Source: Burkholderia sp. BCC0506 (GTDB taxonomy: Bacteria; Pseudomonadota; Gammaproteobacteria; Burkholderiales; Burkholderiaceae). From it: 64,000 bases of DNA. Both the position numbers and the translations under genes were made by a program. Where the stretch lies: NCBI RefSeq assembly GCF_902833145.1, contig NZ_CADFEN010000008.1, positions 1 to 64,000 on the forward strand, in the 5' to 3' direction. Below, piece after piece: positions 54,561 to 64,000 of this stretch (positions are counted from its first letter, which is position 1; every line of letters begins with the position of its first letter). The notes below the pieces were generated by a model that saw only the letters and a program-made list of their open reading frames with translations, made no database searches and was not told the origin of the DNA.

Positions 54561-55727
54561 TTATGCGTAGTGGTGAACGTGGACGTCGGCGCACGCGGGC
54601 ACCGCGCGGCCGTCTTCGGTGAACAGGTGGCAGGCCGCGGCCGGCGCGTGCACCTGCACGCGTTCGCCGGTGCGCACCTGCGCGTCGCCCGGCACTTTCG
54701 CGATCAGCGGCGTCGCGTTGGGCCGGTCGGCCAGGCCGGGCTGGTCGAGATGCACGTAGGTTTGCTCGCCGAGGCGTTCGACGAGCACGACGTCGCGTGC
54801 GAGCGTCGTCGCGTCGAACGCGGCGCCGAGCGTCAGGTGTTCGGGGCGGATGCCGAGCGTCACGGCGGCGCCGGCGCCCAGCGCCGAGCCGTCGCGCGGC
54901 AGCACGAAGGTTTCGCCCGACGGCACGAGCGTGACGGTCGTGCGATGCGCGTCGCAGGCGGTTACGACGGCCGGCAGGAAGTTCATGCGCGGCGAGCCGA
55001 TGAAGCCCGCGACGAAGCGGCTGGCAGGATGGTGGTAGAGGTCGAGCGGCGCGCCCACCTGCGCGATGCTGCCGTGCTGCGCGGTGTCGGCACCGGCGTG
55101 CAGCAGCACGATCTTGTCGGCGAGCGTCATCGCTTCGGTCTGGTCGTGCGTCACGTAGACGACGCTCGCGCGCTCGAACTGCCGGTGCAGTTTCGCGATT
55201 TCGACGCGGGTCTGGCCGCGCAGCGCCGCGTCGAGGTTCGACAGCGGTTCGTCGAACAGGAATACGCCGGGCTCGCGCACGATCGCGCGGCCGATCGCGA
55301 CGCGCTGCCGCTGGCCGCCCGACAGCGCTTTCGGCTTGCGCTCGAGCAGCGTGTCGAGCTGCAGGATGCGCGCGGCGTCGCGCACCTTCCGGTCGATCTC
55401 GGCCTTCGGCACGCGCGCGAGCTTCAGCCCGAACGCCATGTTCTCGTAGACCGTCATGTGCGGAAACAGCGCGTAGCTCTGGAACACCATCGCGACGCCG
55501 CGCTCGGCGGCCGGCACGTCGTCGACGCGGCGGCCGTCGATCGACAGCTCGCCCGCGCTCAGATCCTCGAGCCCCGCGATCATGCGCAGCAGCGTCGATT
55601 TCCCGCATCCGGACGGCCCGAGAAACACGCAGAACTCGTGCGCGCCGATCTCCAGATCGACGTCGCGAATGACCGGCGCATGCTCGCCATAGGCTTTCTG
55701 CACGCGCCGCATCGAGATGCTCGCCAT
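54561..55727 (-). CDS. sugar ABC transporter ATP-binding protein, MalK/UgpC type
   Basis: A 388-aa ATPase: Walker [11 protein letters not shown]-loop [15 protein letters not shown], signature [14 protein letters not shown], Walker [13 protein letters not shown], His in [11 protein letters not shown], and a C-terminal OB-fold regulatory domain (about residues 235-388) as in MalK and UgpC. It is the first gene of the operon, placed before GH42, and faces the LacI gene; the LacI-type operator at 55763 is 35 nt upstream. Confidence 0.95.
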   Translation of the reverse strand: MASISMRRVQKAYGEHAPVIRDVDLEIGAHEFCVFLGPSGCGKSTLLRMIAGLEDLSAGELSIDGRRVDDVPAAERGVAMVFQSYALFPHMTVYENMAFGLKLARVPKAEIDRKVRDAARILQLDTLLERKPKALSGGQRQRVAIGRAIVREPGVFLFDEPLSNLDAALRGQTRVEIAKLHRQFERASVVYVTHDQTEAMTLADKIVLLHAGADTAQHGSIAQVGAPLDLYHHPASRFVAGFIGSPRMNFLPAVVTACDAHRTTVTLVPSGETFVLPRDGSALGAGAAVTLGIRPEHLTLGAAFDATTLARDVVLVERLGEQTYVHLDQPGLADRPNATPLIAKVPGDAQVRTGERVQVHAPAAACHLFTEDGRAVPACADVHVHHYA

Positions 55728-55762
55728 TGTCTCCGCTCCATGTTCTAATGCGCCTGACTACT

Positions 55763-55780
55763 TGATTAAGCGCTTAATCA
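55763..55780. promoter_or_regulatory. LacI-family operator
   Basis: TGATTAAGCGCTTAATCA is a perfect 18-bp palindrome with the central CG of LacI/GalR sites. It lies between the ATPase operon and the divergent LacI gene. Confidence 0.85.
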
Positions 55781-55916
55781 TCGCGATCAAAAAAAGGGGC
55801 GATGCGATCGCGGCCGAGTCACGCCCGTCGATCGGGCGGCAAGGTGTGGGGCGATAGTGCGCCGCTTCGGCGAGCGAAGCAAATACTGGATCGACGTCTC
55901 ATATAGTGGGCAAACG

Positions 55917-56942
55917 ATGGCAACACTGGATGAAGTGGCGCGCCGCGCCGGCGTGACGGCCGCGACCGTATCGAACGTGCTGCGCGGCCGCGGCCGGGTC
56001 GGCGACGCGACGCGGGCGCGCGTGCTCGAAGCGGTCGACGCGCTCGGGTACCGGCCGCACCTTGCCGCGCGGGCGCTGGCGGAAGGGCGCGCGCCGACGG
56101 TCGCGCTGATGGTGTCGAGCATCGCGAACCCGTTCTATCCGGAGTTCGCGCTGGCGGTCGAGCGCGCGGTGCGCCGCAACGGGCAGTTCCTGGTCGTCTG
56201 CAATACGAACGAGGATCCGTTGCAGGGGCGCGCGTATCTCGACCAGATCGCCGGCACGATCTCCGAGGGGATTCTCGTGACCAATGCGAACCTGCATCTG
56301 CCGGATCTGCTCGACGTCGCGCGGCGCGGCGTGCCGGTCGTGCTGTGCCTGTGGGAGCGGCCCGAGGCGCCGCCCGACGGGCTGCCGTGCGTGGCGATCG
56401 ATTTCCGCGAGGCGGGGCGGATCGCGACGCGGCATCTGCTCGAACTCGGCCACGAGAAAATCGGCGTGATCGTCGGCGGTGCGGCGAGCGGCGTGCAGGC
56501 GGCGCGCTATGACGGCTTCGTCGACGTGATGCGCGCCGCGGGGCTCGACGCGTCGATCGTCGCGGCCGAGCGCGATTCGATCGAAGGCGGCCTGCGTGCG
56601 GCGGGCCAACTGCTCGATGCGCACCCGCAGTTGACCGCGCTGGTCGCGACCAACGACCTGCCGGCGATCGGCGCGATGCATGCGGCGGCCGATCGCGGCA
56701 GGCGCGTACCCGACGATCTGTCGATCGTCGGCATCACCGACATCCATCTTGCCCGCGATACGCGGCCCACGCTGACGACCGTCGCGATCCCGACCGCCGA
56801 AGCGGCCGGCCTTGCCGTCGAGTTGCTCAATACGCTGCGCGAGACGGGCGGGCAGGGCGACGACGCATCGCGCGTGCGGGTCGCGTCGCTGCCGACGTTG
56901 ACGGTGCGCGGCACGACCGGGCCGGTACCGCGCGCGGCGTAG
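55917..56942 (+). CDS. LacI-family transcriptional regulator
   Basis: A 341-aa repressor. The HTH MATLDEVARRAGVTAATVSNVLRGRGRVGDATRARVLEAVDALGYRPHLAARAL is followed by a periplasmic-binding-like sugar domain (VALMVSSIANPFYPEF, then SIVGITDIHLARDTRPTLTTV). It starts at ATG 55917, the usual place relative to the HTH. The 18-bp palindrome upstream should be its operator, so it represses the GH42/ABC operon until a galactoside-derived sugar binds. Confidence 0.94.
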   Translation: MATLDEVARRAGVTAATVSNVLRGRGRVGDATRARVLEAVDALGYRPHLAARALAEGRAPTVALMVSSIANPFYPEFALAVERAVRRNGQFLVVCNTNEDPLQGRAYLDQIAGTISEGILVTNANLHLPDLLDVARRGVPVVLCLWERPEAPPDGLPCVAIDFREAGRIATRHLLELGHEKIGVIVGGAASGVQAARYDGFVDVMRAAGLDASIVAAERDSIEGGLRAAGQLLDAHPQLTALVATNDLPAIGAMHAAADRGRRVPDDLSIVGITDIHLARDTRPTLTTVAIPTAEAAGLAVELLNTLRETGGQGDDASRVRVASLPTLTVRGTTGPVPRAA

Positions 56943-56972
56943 CGAAGAAGGGCGGGCGGCCGTGCGCCGGCC

Positions 56973-57614
56973 TCAGCCGCCTTCGACGAGCCGCAACACG
57001 ATGCGCCGGGCCGATTCGAGATGCGCGACGGTCATCGCGCGGGCGCCGCGTGCGTTGCGTTCGCGGCATGCCTGCAGGATGTCGTCGTGCTCGACCTGGA
57101 ACGACGGCGTATCGGCGAGCAGCGTGGCCTGCAGGCGCTCGTAGCGCTCGACCTGGCTGCGCAGTTCGGCGATCGATTTCAACTGCCGTGCATTGCCGCA
57201 ATGTGAATACAGCAACGCGTGGAATTCGCGGTTCAGCTCGCCTTGCCGGCGCGGCACGGTGGCGTTGCCGAGCAGCCGATGCACGAGTTCGGCGCGCGCG
57301 AGCGTTTCGTCGTCGAGTCGCTTCACGCTGCGGTAGATCGCATCGCCCTCGAGCAGCACGCGCAGATCGTAGATTTCCTGCACGTCCGACGCGCTCAGCA
57401 TGCGCACGATCGCGCCGCGATTCCGGAAGATATCGAGCAAGCCCTCGCGCTCCAGCCGCTGGATCGCCTCGCGCATCGGAATCCGGCTGATGCCGAACCG
57501 CTCGGCCAGGTCGCGCTCGACGAGCCGCTCGCCGGCCGCGAGCTCGCCATTGACGATCATGTCGCGCAGCGACGCGGCGACCGCGTCCGCCGTGGAGTCG
57601 AGTTTGGCTTCCAT
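56973..57614 (-). CDS. GntR-family regulator, FCD domain
   Basis: A 213-aa GntR/FadR-type regulator. The winged HTH (about residues 6-72) reads ADAVAASLRDMIVNGELAAGERLVERDLAERFGISRIPMREAIQRLEREGLLDI, followed by an all-helical FCD ligand domain (YDLRVLLEGDAIYRSV, then NREFHALLYSHCGN, then DDILQACRERNARGARAMTVAHLESAR, with the His and Asp/Asn residues that hold a metal). AGGA precedes the ATG at 57614. The TGGTATACCA palindrome upstream is the typical FadR-class operator. Confidence 0.9.
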   Translation of the reverse strand: MEAKLDSTADAVAASLRDMIVNGELAAGERLVERDLAERFGISRIPMREAIQRLEREGLLDIFRNRGAIVRMLSASDVQEIYDLRVLLEGDAIYRSVKRLDDETLARAELVHRLLGNATVPRRQGELNREFHALLYSHCGNARQLKSIAELRSQVERYERLQATLLADTPSFQVEHDDILQACRERNARGARAMTVAHLESARRIVLRLVEGG

Positions 57615-57642
57615 GCGTTCCTGTTCGTTGATTTTGGAATAA

Positions 57643-57652
57643 TGGTATACCA
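57643..57652. promoter_or_regulatory. GntR-type operator
   Basis: TGGTATACCA, a perfect 10-bp palindrome of the form bound by FCD-class GntR proteins, 29 nt upstream of the gntR ATG and within the divergent promoter of the OsmC-like gene. Confidence 0.7.
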
Positions 57653-57745
57653 AACGGCAATCCGGTGCCACAATGGCGACCATCGGCGGCTTCGCGCAAC
57701 GGCGTTCGGGGCCGGTCGAGACAACCGACATGAATGGAGAGCGAG

Positions 57746-58222
57746 ATGGCATCGGGCGAACACCAGTATCGCGTCGCGGTGGAGTGGACGGGCAATCGTG
57801 GCACCGGCACGTCGGGGTATCGCGAGTACGGTCGCGATCACGTGATCCGCTCGGGCTCCAAGCCGGATATCCCCGGTTCGTCGGACCCGGCGTTCCGCGG
57901 CGACGCGGCGCGATGGAATCCTGAAGACCTGCTCCTCGCGTCGGCATCGGCGTGCCACAAGCTCTGGTATCTGCATCTGTGCGCGGAGGCCGGCATCCGT
58001 GTGCTGGCCTACATCGATCACGCGGAAGGCACGATGGTCGACAGCGTCGGCGCGGGGCGCTTTACCGAAATCGTGTTGCGCCCGCAGGTGACGATCCGCG
58101 CCGGCGACGATCGTGAACGGGCGGCGCAACTGCATCACGATGCGCATGCGAACTGCTATATCGCGAACTCGGTCAATTTTCCGATTCGCTGCGAGCCGGT
58201 AGTTGAGTTTGCCGCGGAGTAA
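57746..58222 (+). CDS. OsmC-family peroxide reductase-like protein
   Basis: A 158-aa OsmC/Ohr-fold protein: the first Cys motif is in LLLASASACHKLWYLHLCAEAGI and the second in DAHANCYIANSVNFPI. Both cysteines that reduce organic hydroperoxides in the family are present, with an Ohr/YhfA-like spacing. ATG 57746 is preferred because GGAGAG lies just upstream. It is divergent from the GntR gene and may be controlled by it. Confidence 0.87.
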   Translation: MASGEHQYRVAVEWTGNRGTGTSGYREYGRDHVIRSGSKPDIPGSSDPAFRGDAARWNPEDLLLASASACHKLWYLHLCAEAGIRVLAYIDHAEGTMVDSVGAGRFTEIVLRPQVTIRAGDDRERAAQLHHDAHANCYIANSVNFPIRCEPVVEFAAE

Positions 58223-58240
58223 GAAACCGCCGCCGCGTCG

Positions 58241-59191
58241 TCACAGCACGACGCCGTAAACCCCCCTCGCCGCCGCCCGAATCGCGTCGACCATCACCGT
58301 CACCGCCGGCGAATGCAGCCGGTCGGTGCGCGTGATGATCCCGAAATCGTCCATCCGGCAATCCATCTCCAGCGGCAGCATCGTGACGATCCCGTGCCGC
58401 GCGTAATAGCGCGCGACGTCCTCGGCGAGCACCGCGATCATGTCGCTTTGTTCGAGCAGCTGCGTGATGAACAGCAGCGCCGACGTTTCGACGAGGTTCG
58501 CCGGCGGCGCGAGGCTCGCGCGCTGGAACACGAGCTCGAAGCGGTGGCGCAGCACGCTGCCGGCCGGCGGCACGACCCACGCGGCGCGCTGCACGTCCGC
58601 GAGCGCCAGCGGCGCGTGCGCGAGCAGCGGGTGGCCGGGCCGCACGACGGCGGCCACCGACTCGCCGGTCAGCGGCTCGTAGCGCAGGCGCAGCTTGTCG
58701 TGTTCGGCCGACAGCCGGCCGAGCACGATGTCGATCTTTTCCTGCGCGAGGTGTTCGAGCAGCACGTTGCTGGTATCGATCTCGACCGACACGTGCAGGC
58801 CCGCATGCGTACCCTTCACCGCGGCGACGGCCGGCGGCACGAGCCGCAGGCCCGGCGACGTGATCGCGCCGACCGCCACGTGGCCGAGATGACCGGCCTT
58901 CAGCGCGGCCAGCTCCTCGCGCGCCTGGTCGAGGCTGCCGAGCGCCGCGCGCGCGTGGCGGATCAGCACGTCGCCGTACAGCGTCGGCCGCATCCCGCGC
59001 GGCAGGCGCTCGAACAGCACCGCGCCGATCGATTCCTCGAGCTCGCGCAGCAGCTTCGACGCGGCCGGCTGCGTCATGTTCAACGCGGCCGCCGCACGGT
59101 GGATGCTGCCTTCGTCGGCGAGCGCGACGAGCAGCAGCAACTGGCGCGTCTTCAGGCGGGCGCGGTTTCCCCACGGGCTGGCGTCGGTCAT
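58241..59191 (-). CDS. LysR-family regulator, GbpR-like
   Basis: A 316-aa LysR regulator. The HTH lies at about residues 14-72 (KTRQLLLLVALADEGSIHRAAAALNMTQPAASKLLRELEESIGAVLFERLPRGM), a form shared with GbpR, the sugar-responsive regulator of galactose/arabinose-binding-protein genes in Azospirillum and Agrobacterium. It is divergent from the arabonate dehydratase gene with repeated CGATATCG sites between them, so it probably controls the downstream pathway. Confidence 0.87.
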   Translation of the reverse strand: MTDASPWGNRARLKTRQLLLLVALADEGSIHRAAAALNMTQPAASKLLRELEESIGAVLFERLPRGMRPTLYGDVLIRHARAALGSLDQAREELAALKAGHLGHVAVGAITSPGLRLVPPAVAAVKGTHAGLHVSVEIDTSNVLLEHLAQEKIDIVLGRLSAEHDKLRLRYEPLTGESVAAVVRPGHPLLAHAPLALADVQRAAWVVPPAGSVLRHRFELVFQRASLAPPANLVETSALLFITQLLEQSDMIAVLAEDVARYYARHGIVTMLPLEMDCRMDDFGIITRTDRLHSPAVTVMVDAIRAAARGVYGVVL

Positions 59192-59206
59192 CGTACGGGT
59201 TTATAT

Positions 59207-59226
59207 CGATATCGGAATCGATATCG
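59207..59226. promoter_or_regulatory. tandem CGATATCG palindromes, probable GbpR-type operator
   Basis: CGATATCG occurs at 59207-59214 and 59219-59226, each a perfect palindrome, 12 bp apart centre to centre and both within an ATCGATATCG-N-AATCG repeat. They lie in the 114-bp divergent promoter between the LysR gene and the dehydratase gene. Confidence 0.55.
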
Positions 59227-59305
59227 TAATCGCCTAAATCGTCATTAGCCAGTTATCAAAATTCTGCCTAGACTGCGCCGGTATCCCGTCACCACAGGAC
59301 TGACG

Positions 59306-61057
59306 ATGTCGGCAACAAAACCCAGGCTGCGCTCCGCTCAATGGTTCGGCACGAACGACAAGAACGGCTTCATGTACCGGAGCTGGATGAAGAACCAGGG
59401 CATTCCCGATCACGAATTCGACGGCCGGCCGATCATCGGCATCTGCAACACGTGGTCCGAACTGACGCCATGTAACGCGCACTTCCGCAAGCTCGCCGAG
59501 CACGTGAAGCGCGGGATCTCGGAAGCGGGCGGCTTCCCGGTCGAGTTCCCGGTGTTCTCGAACGGCGAATCGAACCTGCGGCCGTCGGCGATGCTCACGC
59601 GCAACCTCGCGTCGATGGACGTCGAGGAAGCGATCCGCGGCAACCCGATCGACGCGGTCGTGCTGCTCGCCGGCTGCGACAAGACGACGCCCGCGCTGCT
59701 GATGGGCGCGGCGAGCTGCGACGTGCCGGCGATCGTCGTGTCGGGCGGCCCGATGCTGAACGGCAAGCTCGAGGGCAAGAACATCGGTTCGGGCACGGCC
59801 GTGTGGCAGCTGCACGAAGCGCTGAAGGCCGGCGAGATCGACGTGCATCACTTCCTGTCGGCCGAAGCCGGGATGTCGCGCTCGGCCGGCACCTGCAACA
59901 CGATGGGCACCGCGTCGACGATGGCGTGCATGGCCGAGGCACTCGGCGTCGCGCTGCCGCACAACGCGGCGATTCCGGCCGTCGATTCGCGCCGCTACGT
60001 GCTCGCGCACATGTCGGGCATCCGCATCGTCGAGATGGCGCTCGAAGGGCTCGTGCTGTCGAAGATCCTGACGCGCGCGGCGTTCGAGAACGCGATCCGC
60101 ACGAACGCGGCGATCGGCGGTTCGACCAACGCGGTGATCCACCTGAAGGCGATCGCCGGCCGCATCGGCGTGCCGCTCGAGCTGGAAGACTGGATGCGCA
60201 TCGGCCGCGACACGCCGACGATCGTCGACCTGATGCCGTCGGGGCGCTTCCTGATGGAGGAGTTCTATTACGCGGGCGGGCTGCCGGCCGTGCTGCGCCG
60301 GCTCGGCGAAGGCGGCCTGCTGCCGCACCCGGACGCGCTGACGGTCAACGGCAAGTCGCTGTGGGACAACGTGCGCGAAGCGCCGAACTACGACGACGAA
60401 GTGATCCGTCCCCTCGACCGGCCGCTGATCGCGGACGGCGGCATCTGCATCCTGCGCGGCAATCTGGCGCCGCGCGGCGCGGTGCTGAAACCGTCGGCGG
60501 CGAGCCCCGAGCTGCTCAAGCATCGCGGTCGCGCGGTGGTGTTCGAGAACCTCGATCACTACAAGGCGACGATCAACGACGAAGCGCTCGACATCGACGC
60601 GAGCTCGGTGATGGTGCTGAAGAACTGCGGGCCGCGCGGCTATCCGGGCATGGCCGAGGTCGGCAACATGGGGCTGCCGCCGAAGCTGCTGCGCCAGGGC
60701 GTGAAGGACATGGTGCGGATCTCCGACGCGCGGATGAGCGGCACCGCGTACGGCACGGTCGTGCTGCACGTCGCGCCGGAAGCGGCCGCCGGCGGGCCGC
60801 TCGCCGCGGTGCGCAACGGCGACTGGATCGAACTCGACTGCGAGGCCGGCACGCTGCATCTGGACATCACGGATGAAGAGCTGCAGCGCCGCCTGTCGGA
60901 CGTCGATCCGACCGCGGCGCCGGGCGTGGCCGGTCAGCTCGGCAAGGGCGGCTATGCGCGGCTGTATATCGATCACGTGCTGCAGGCGGACGAGGGGTGC
61001 GACCTCGACTTCCTGGTCGGCACGCGCGGCGCGGACGTGCCGAGCCATTCGCATTGA
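59306..61057 (+). CDS. L-arabonate dehydratase (IlvD/Edd family)
   Basis: A 583-aa enzyme of the IlvD/Edd superfamily. The cysteines that bind the iron-sulfur cluster are in TWSELTPCN, LAGCDKTTPA and AGTCNTMGTASTM. The DxxFMYRSWMKNQG-like start and the FSNGESNLRPSAMLTRNLA block mark the sugar-acid dehydratase branch rather than IlvD. In the non-phosphorylating L-arabinose pathway it converts L-arabonate to 2-keto-3-deoxyarabonate; related members act on D-galactonate or D-fuconate. First gene of the pathway cluster. Confidence 0.88.
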   Translation: MSATKPRLRSAQWFGTNDKNGFMYRSWMKNQGIPDHEFDGRPIIGICNTWSELTPCNAHFRKLAEHVKRGISEAGGFPVEFPVFSNGESNLRPSAMLTRNLASMDVEEAIRGNPIDAVVLLAGCDKTTPALLMGAASCDVPAIVVSGGPMLNGKLEGKNIGSGTAVWQLHEALKAGEIDVHHFLSAEAGMSRSAGTCNTMGTASTMACMAEALGVALPHNAAIPAVDSRRYVLAHMSGIRIVEMALEGLVLSKILTRAAFENAIRTNAAIGGSTNAVIHLKAIAGRIGVPLELEDWMRIGRDTPTIVDLMPSGRFLMEEFYYAGGLPAVLRRLGEGGLLPHPDALTVNGKSLWDNVREAPNYDDEVIRPLDRPLIADGGICILRGNLAPRGAVLKPSAASPELLKHRGRAVVFENLDHYKATINDEALDIDASSVMVLKNCGPRGYPGMAEVGNMGLPPKLLRQGVKDMVRISDARMSGTAYGTVVLHVAPEAAAGGPLAAVRNGDWIELDCEAGTLHLDITDEELQRRLSDVDPTAAPGVAGQLGKGGYARLYIDHVLQADEGCDLDFLVGTRGADVPSHSH

Positions 61058-61173
61058 GCAGGCGGGCGGCGCGACGTGCGCCGCCGCCGGTTGCGGGCCT
61101 TCCCGGTCCGCGCTTCATGAAACCGTGAACGCATGACGGCCGGTAACCGCCGGGCCGAAGCAGGACGCGAACC

Positions 61174-63058
<1,885 letters not shown>

Positions 63059-63145
63059 ACTTGCGCGCGCGTCGGCACGGCGCGCGCGACGAATGATTGA
63101 TTACGGCACACATCACGGCATCAGCCGACACAAAGGAGACACCAC

Positions 63146-64000
63146 ATGAACCGCACGATTCGTCGACATACCCTGCGCGCGCTGCTCGCCGCGCTTTGCA
63201 TCGCACCGCTCGGCATGCAGGGCGCCGCGCACGCCGACGCGCCGCTGAAGATCGGCTTCCTCGTGAAGATGCCCGAGCAGGCGTGGTTCATCAACGAGCA
63301 GAACGCCGCCGCCGCGCTCGGCCAGAAGGAGAATTTCTCGGTCGTGAAGATCGGCACGCCGGACGGCGAGAAGGTGCTGGCCGCGATCGACAACCTCGGC
63401 TCGCAGGGCGCGCAGGGCTTCGTGATCTGCGCGCCGGACGTGCGCCTCGGACCGGCGATCGCCTCGCGCGCGAAGCGCTACAACATGAAGTTCGTGACCG
63501 TCGACGACCAGCTCGTCGATTCGAGCGGCAAGCCGCTGCCGAACGTGCCGCACCTCGGGATGTCGGCGACCAAGATCGGCAACCAGGTCGGCCAGGCGAT
63601 CTCCGACGAAATGAAGCGGCGCGGCTGGAAGCCCGAGGAAGTCGGCGCGCTGCGGATCACGAACTACGAGCTGCCGACCGCGAAGCTGCGCACCGACGGT
63701 GCGACGCAGGCGCTGCTCGCGAACGGCTTCCGCAAGGAGAACATCTTCGACGCGCCGCAGAAGACGACCGACGACGAAGGCGGCTTCAGCGCGGCCGCGC
63801 CGGTGCTCGCGCGCCATCCGAACGTGAAGAAATGGGTGATCTACGCGCTGAACGAGGAAACCGTGCTCGGCGCGGTGCGCGCGACCGAACAGCTGCATAT
63901 CCCGGCGGCCGACGTGATCGGCGTCGGGATCAACGGCGCGGGCGAGGCGTTCGCCGAATTCCAGAAGAAGGAGCCGACCGGCTTCTACGGGACGATCGCG
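63146..64000 (+). CDS. araF: L-arabinose ABC transporter substrate-binding protein, cut by window end
   Basis: The first 285 residues of an AraF-type periplasmic protein. A signal peptide is cut near residue 31 (GMQGAAHADA). The mature start LKIGFLVKMPEQAWFINEQN and the later VDDQLVDSSGKPLPNVPHLGMSATKIGNQVG and YALNEETVLGAVRATEQ match arabinose-binding proteins of the CUT2 family. CAAAGGAGA lies before the ATG at 63146. No stop occurs before the end of the window. The ATPase and permease genes (araG, araH) presumably follow. Confidence 0.93.
   Translation, partial: MNRTIRRHTLRALLAALCIAPLGMQGAAHADAPLKIGFLVKMPEQAWFINEQNAAAALGQKENFSVVKIGTPDGEKVLAAIDNLGSQGAQGFVICAPDVRLGPAIASRAKRYNMKFVTVDDQLVDSSGKPLPNVPHLGMSATKIGNQVGQAISDEMKRRGWKPEEVGALRITNYELPTAKLRTDGATQALLANGFRKENIFDAPQKTTDDEGGFSAAAPVLARHPNVKKWVIYALNEETVLGAVRATEQLHIPAADVIGVGINGAGEAFAEFQKKEPTGFYGTIA

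Overview
The window is GC-rich, densely coded DNA that looks like a Burkholderia replicon, most likely the second chromosome of a Burkholderia cepacia complex species. Four things point there: a plasmid-type replication initiator gene with an upstream iteron array (about 14.4-15.9 kb), an adjacent parAB cassette with 16-bp parS sites of the form GTTTATGCGCATAAAC (the type described for chromosome 2 of Burkholderia), protein content typical of that genus, and the lack of rRNA, tRNA or chromosome-1 oriC genes. Genus and replicon are inferred from recognised families, not from a database search. I saw no insertion sequence, prophage or CRISPR array.

Layout. 0-12 kb: end of a 3-hydroxybutyrate dehydrogenase gene, a patatin-like phospholipase, argC, a D-malate/tartrate dehydrogenase with its LysR regulator, a DUF1348 gene with a TetR regulator, and the threonine-degradation pair kbl-tdh with a divergent XRE-cupin regulator. 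11.2-20 kb: the replication and partition locus. It holds a small unknown gene behind a near-consensus LexA box, a tyrosine-recombinase-fold protein that has lost most of its catalytic residues, a KfrA-like coiled-coil protein with a C-terminal zinc ribbon, the origin (DnaA-box-like site, AT-rich segment, 22-bp phased iterons, then scattered iterons), rep, parB, parA and a gene-free parS array. Single or paired iteron copies, all inverted relative to the array, also lie in intergenic spots 1.6-10.7 kb to its left.

20-28 kb: arsC, an ECF sigma/zinc-finger anti-sigma pair, an FMN reductase preceded by clustered DnaA boxes, a hybrid histidine kinase, and a translationally coupled response regulator-CheC-diguanylate cyclase operon. 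28.5-38.2 kb: a hopanoid locus, with hpnD-hpnE-shc-hpnG facing hpnN-mlaA and a divergent hpnM/mlaC-like gene. It makes squalene and hopene and probably moves hopanoids to the outer membrane; hpnC is absent from the window. 38.3-42.1 kb: a NarL-type two-component system and a diguanylate cyclase. 42.6-45.6 kb: glcB and glcG, with a decayed glcF remnant upstream. 45.8-49.2 kb: a DEAD-box helicase, an unknown small gene, and a LysR/SnoaL-like pair.

49.3-64 kb: sugar catabolism. A LacI-controlled operon encodes a MalK-type ATPase, a GH42 beta-galactosidase, a binding protein and two permeases. After a GntR regulator and an OsmC-like gene comes a GbpR-like LysR regulator and a divergent set encoding the non-phosphorylating L-arabinose (and probably D-galactose) pathway: aldonate dehydratase, 2-keto-3-deoxyarabonate dehydratase, aldose 1-dehydrogenase and an AraF-type binding protein cut by the window end. 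Together these would import beta-galactosides, release the sugars and oxidise them.
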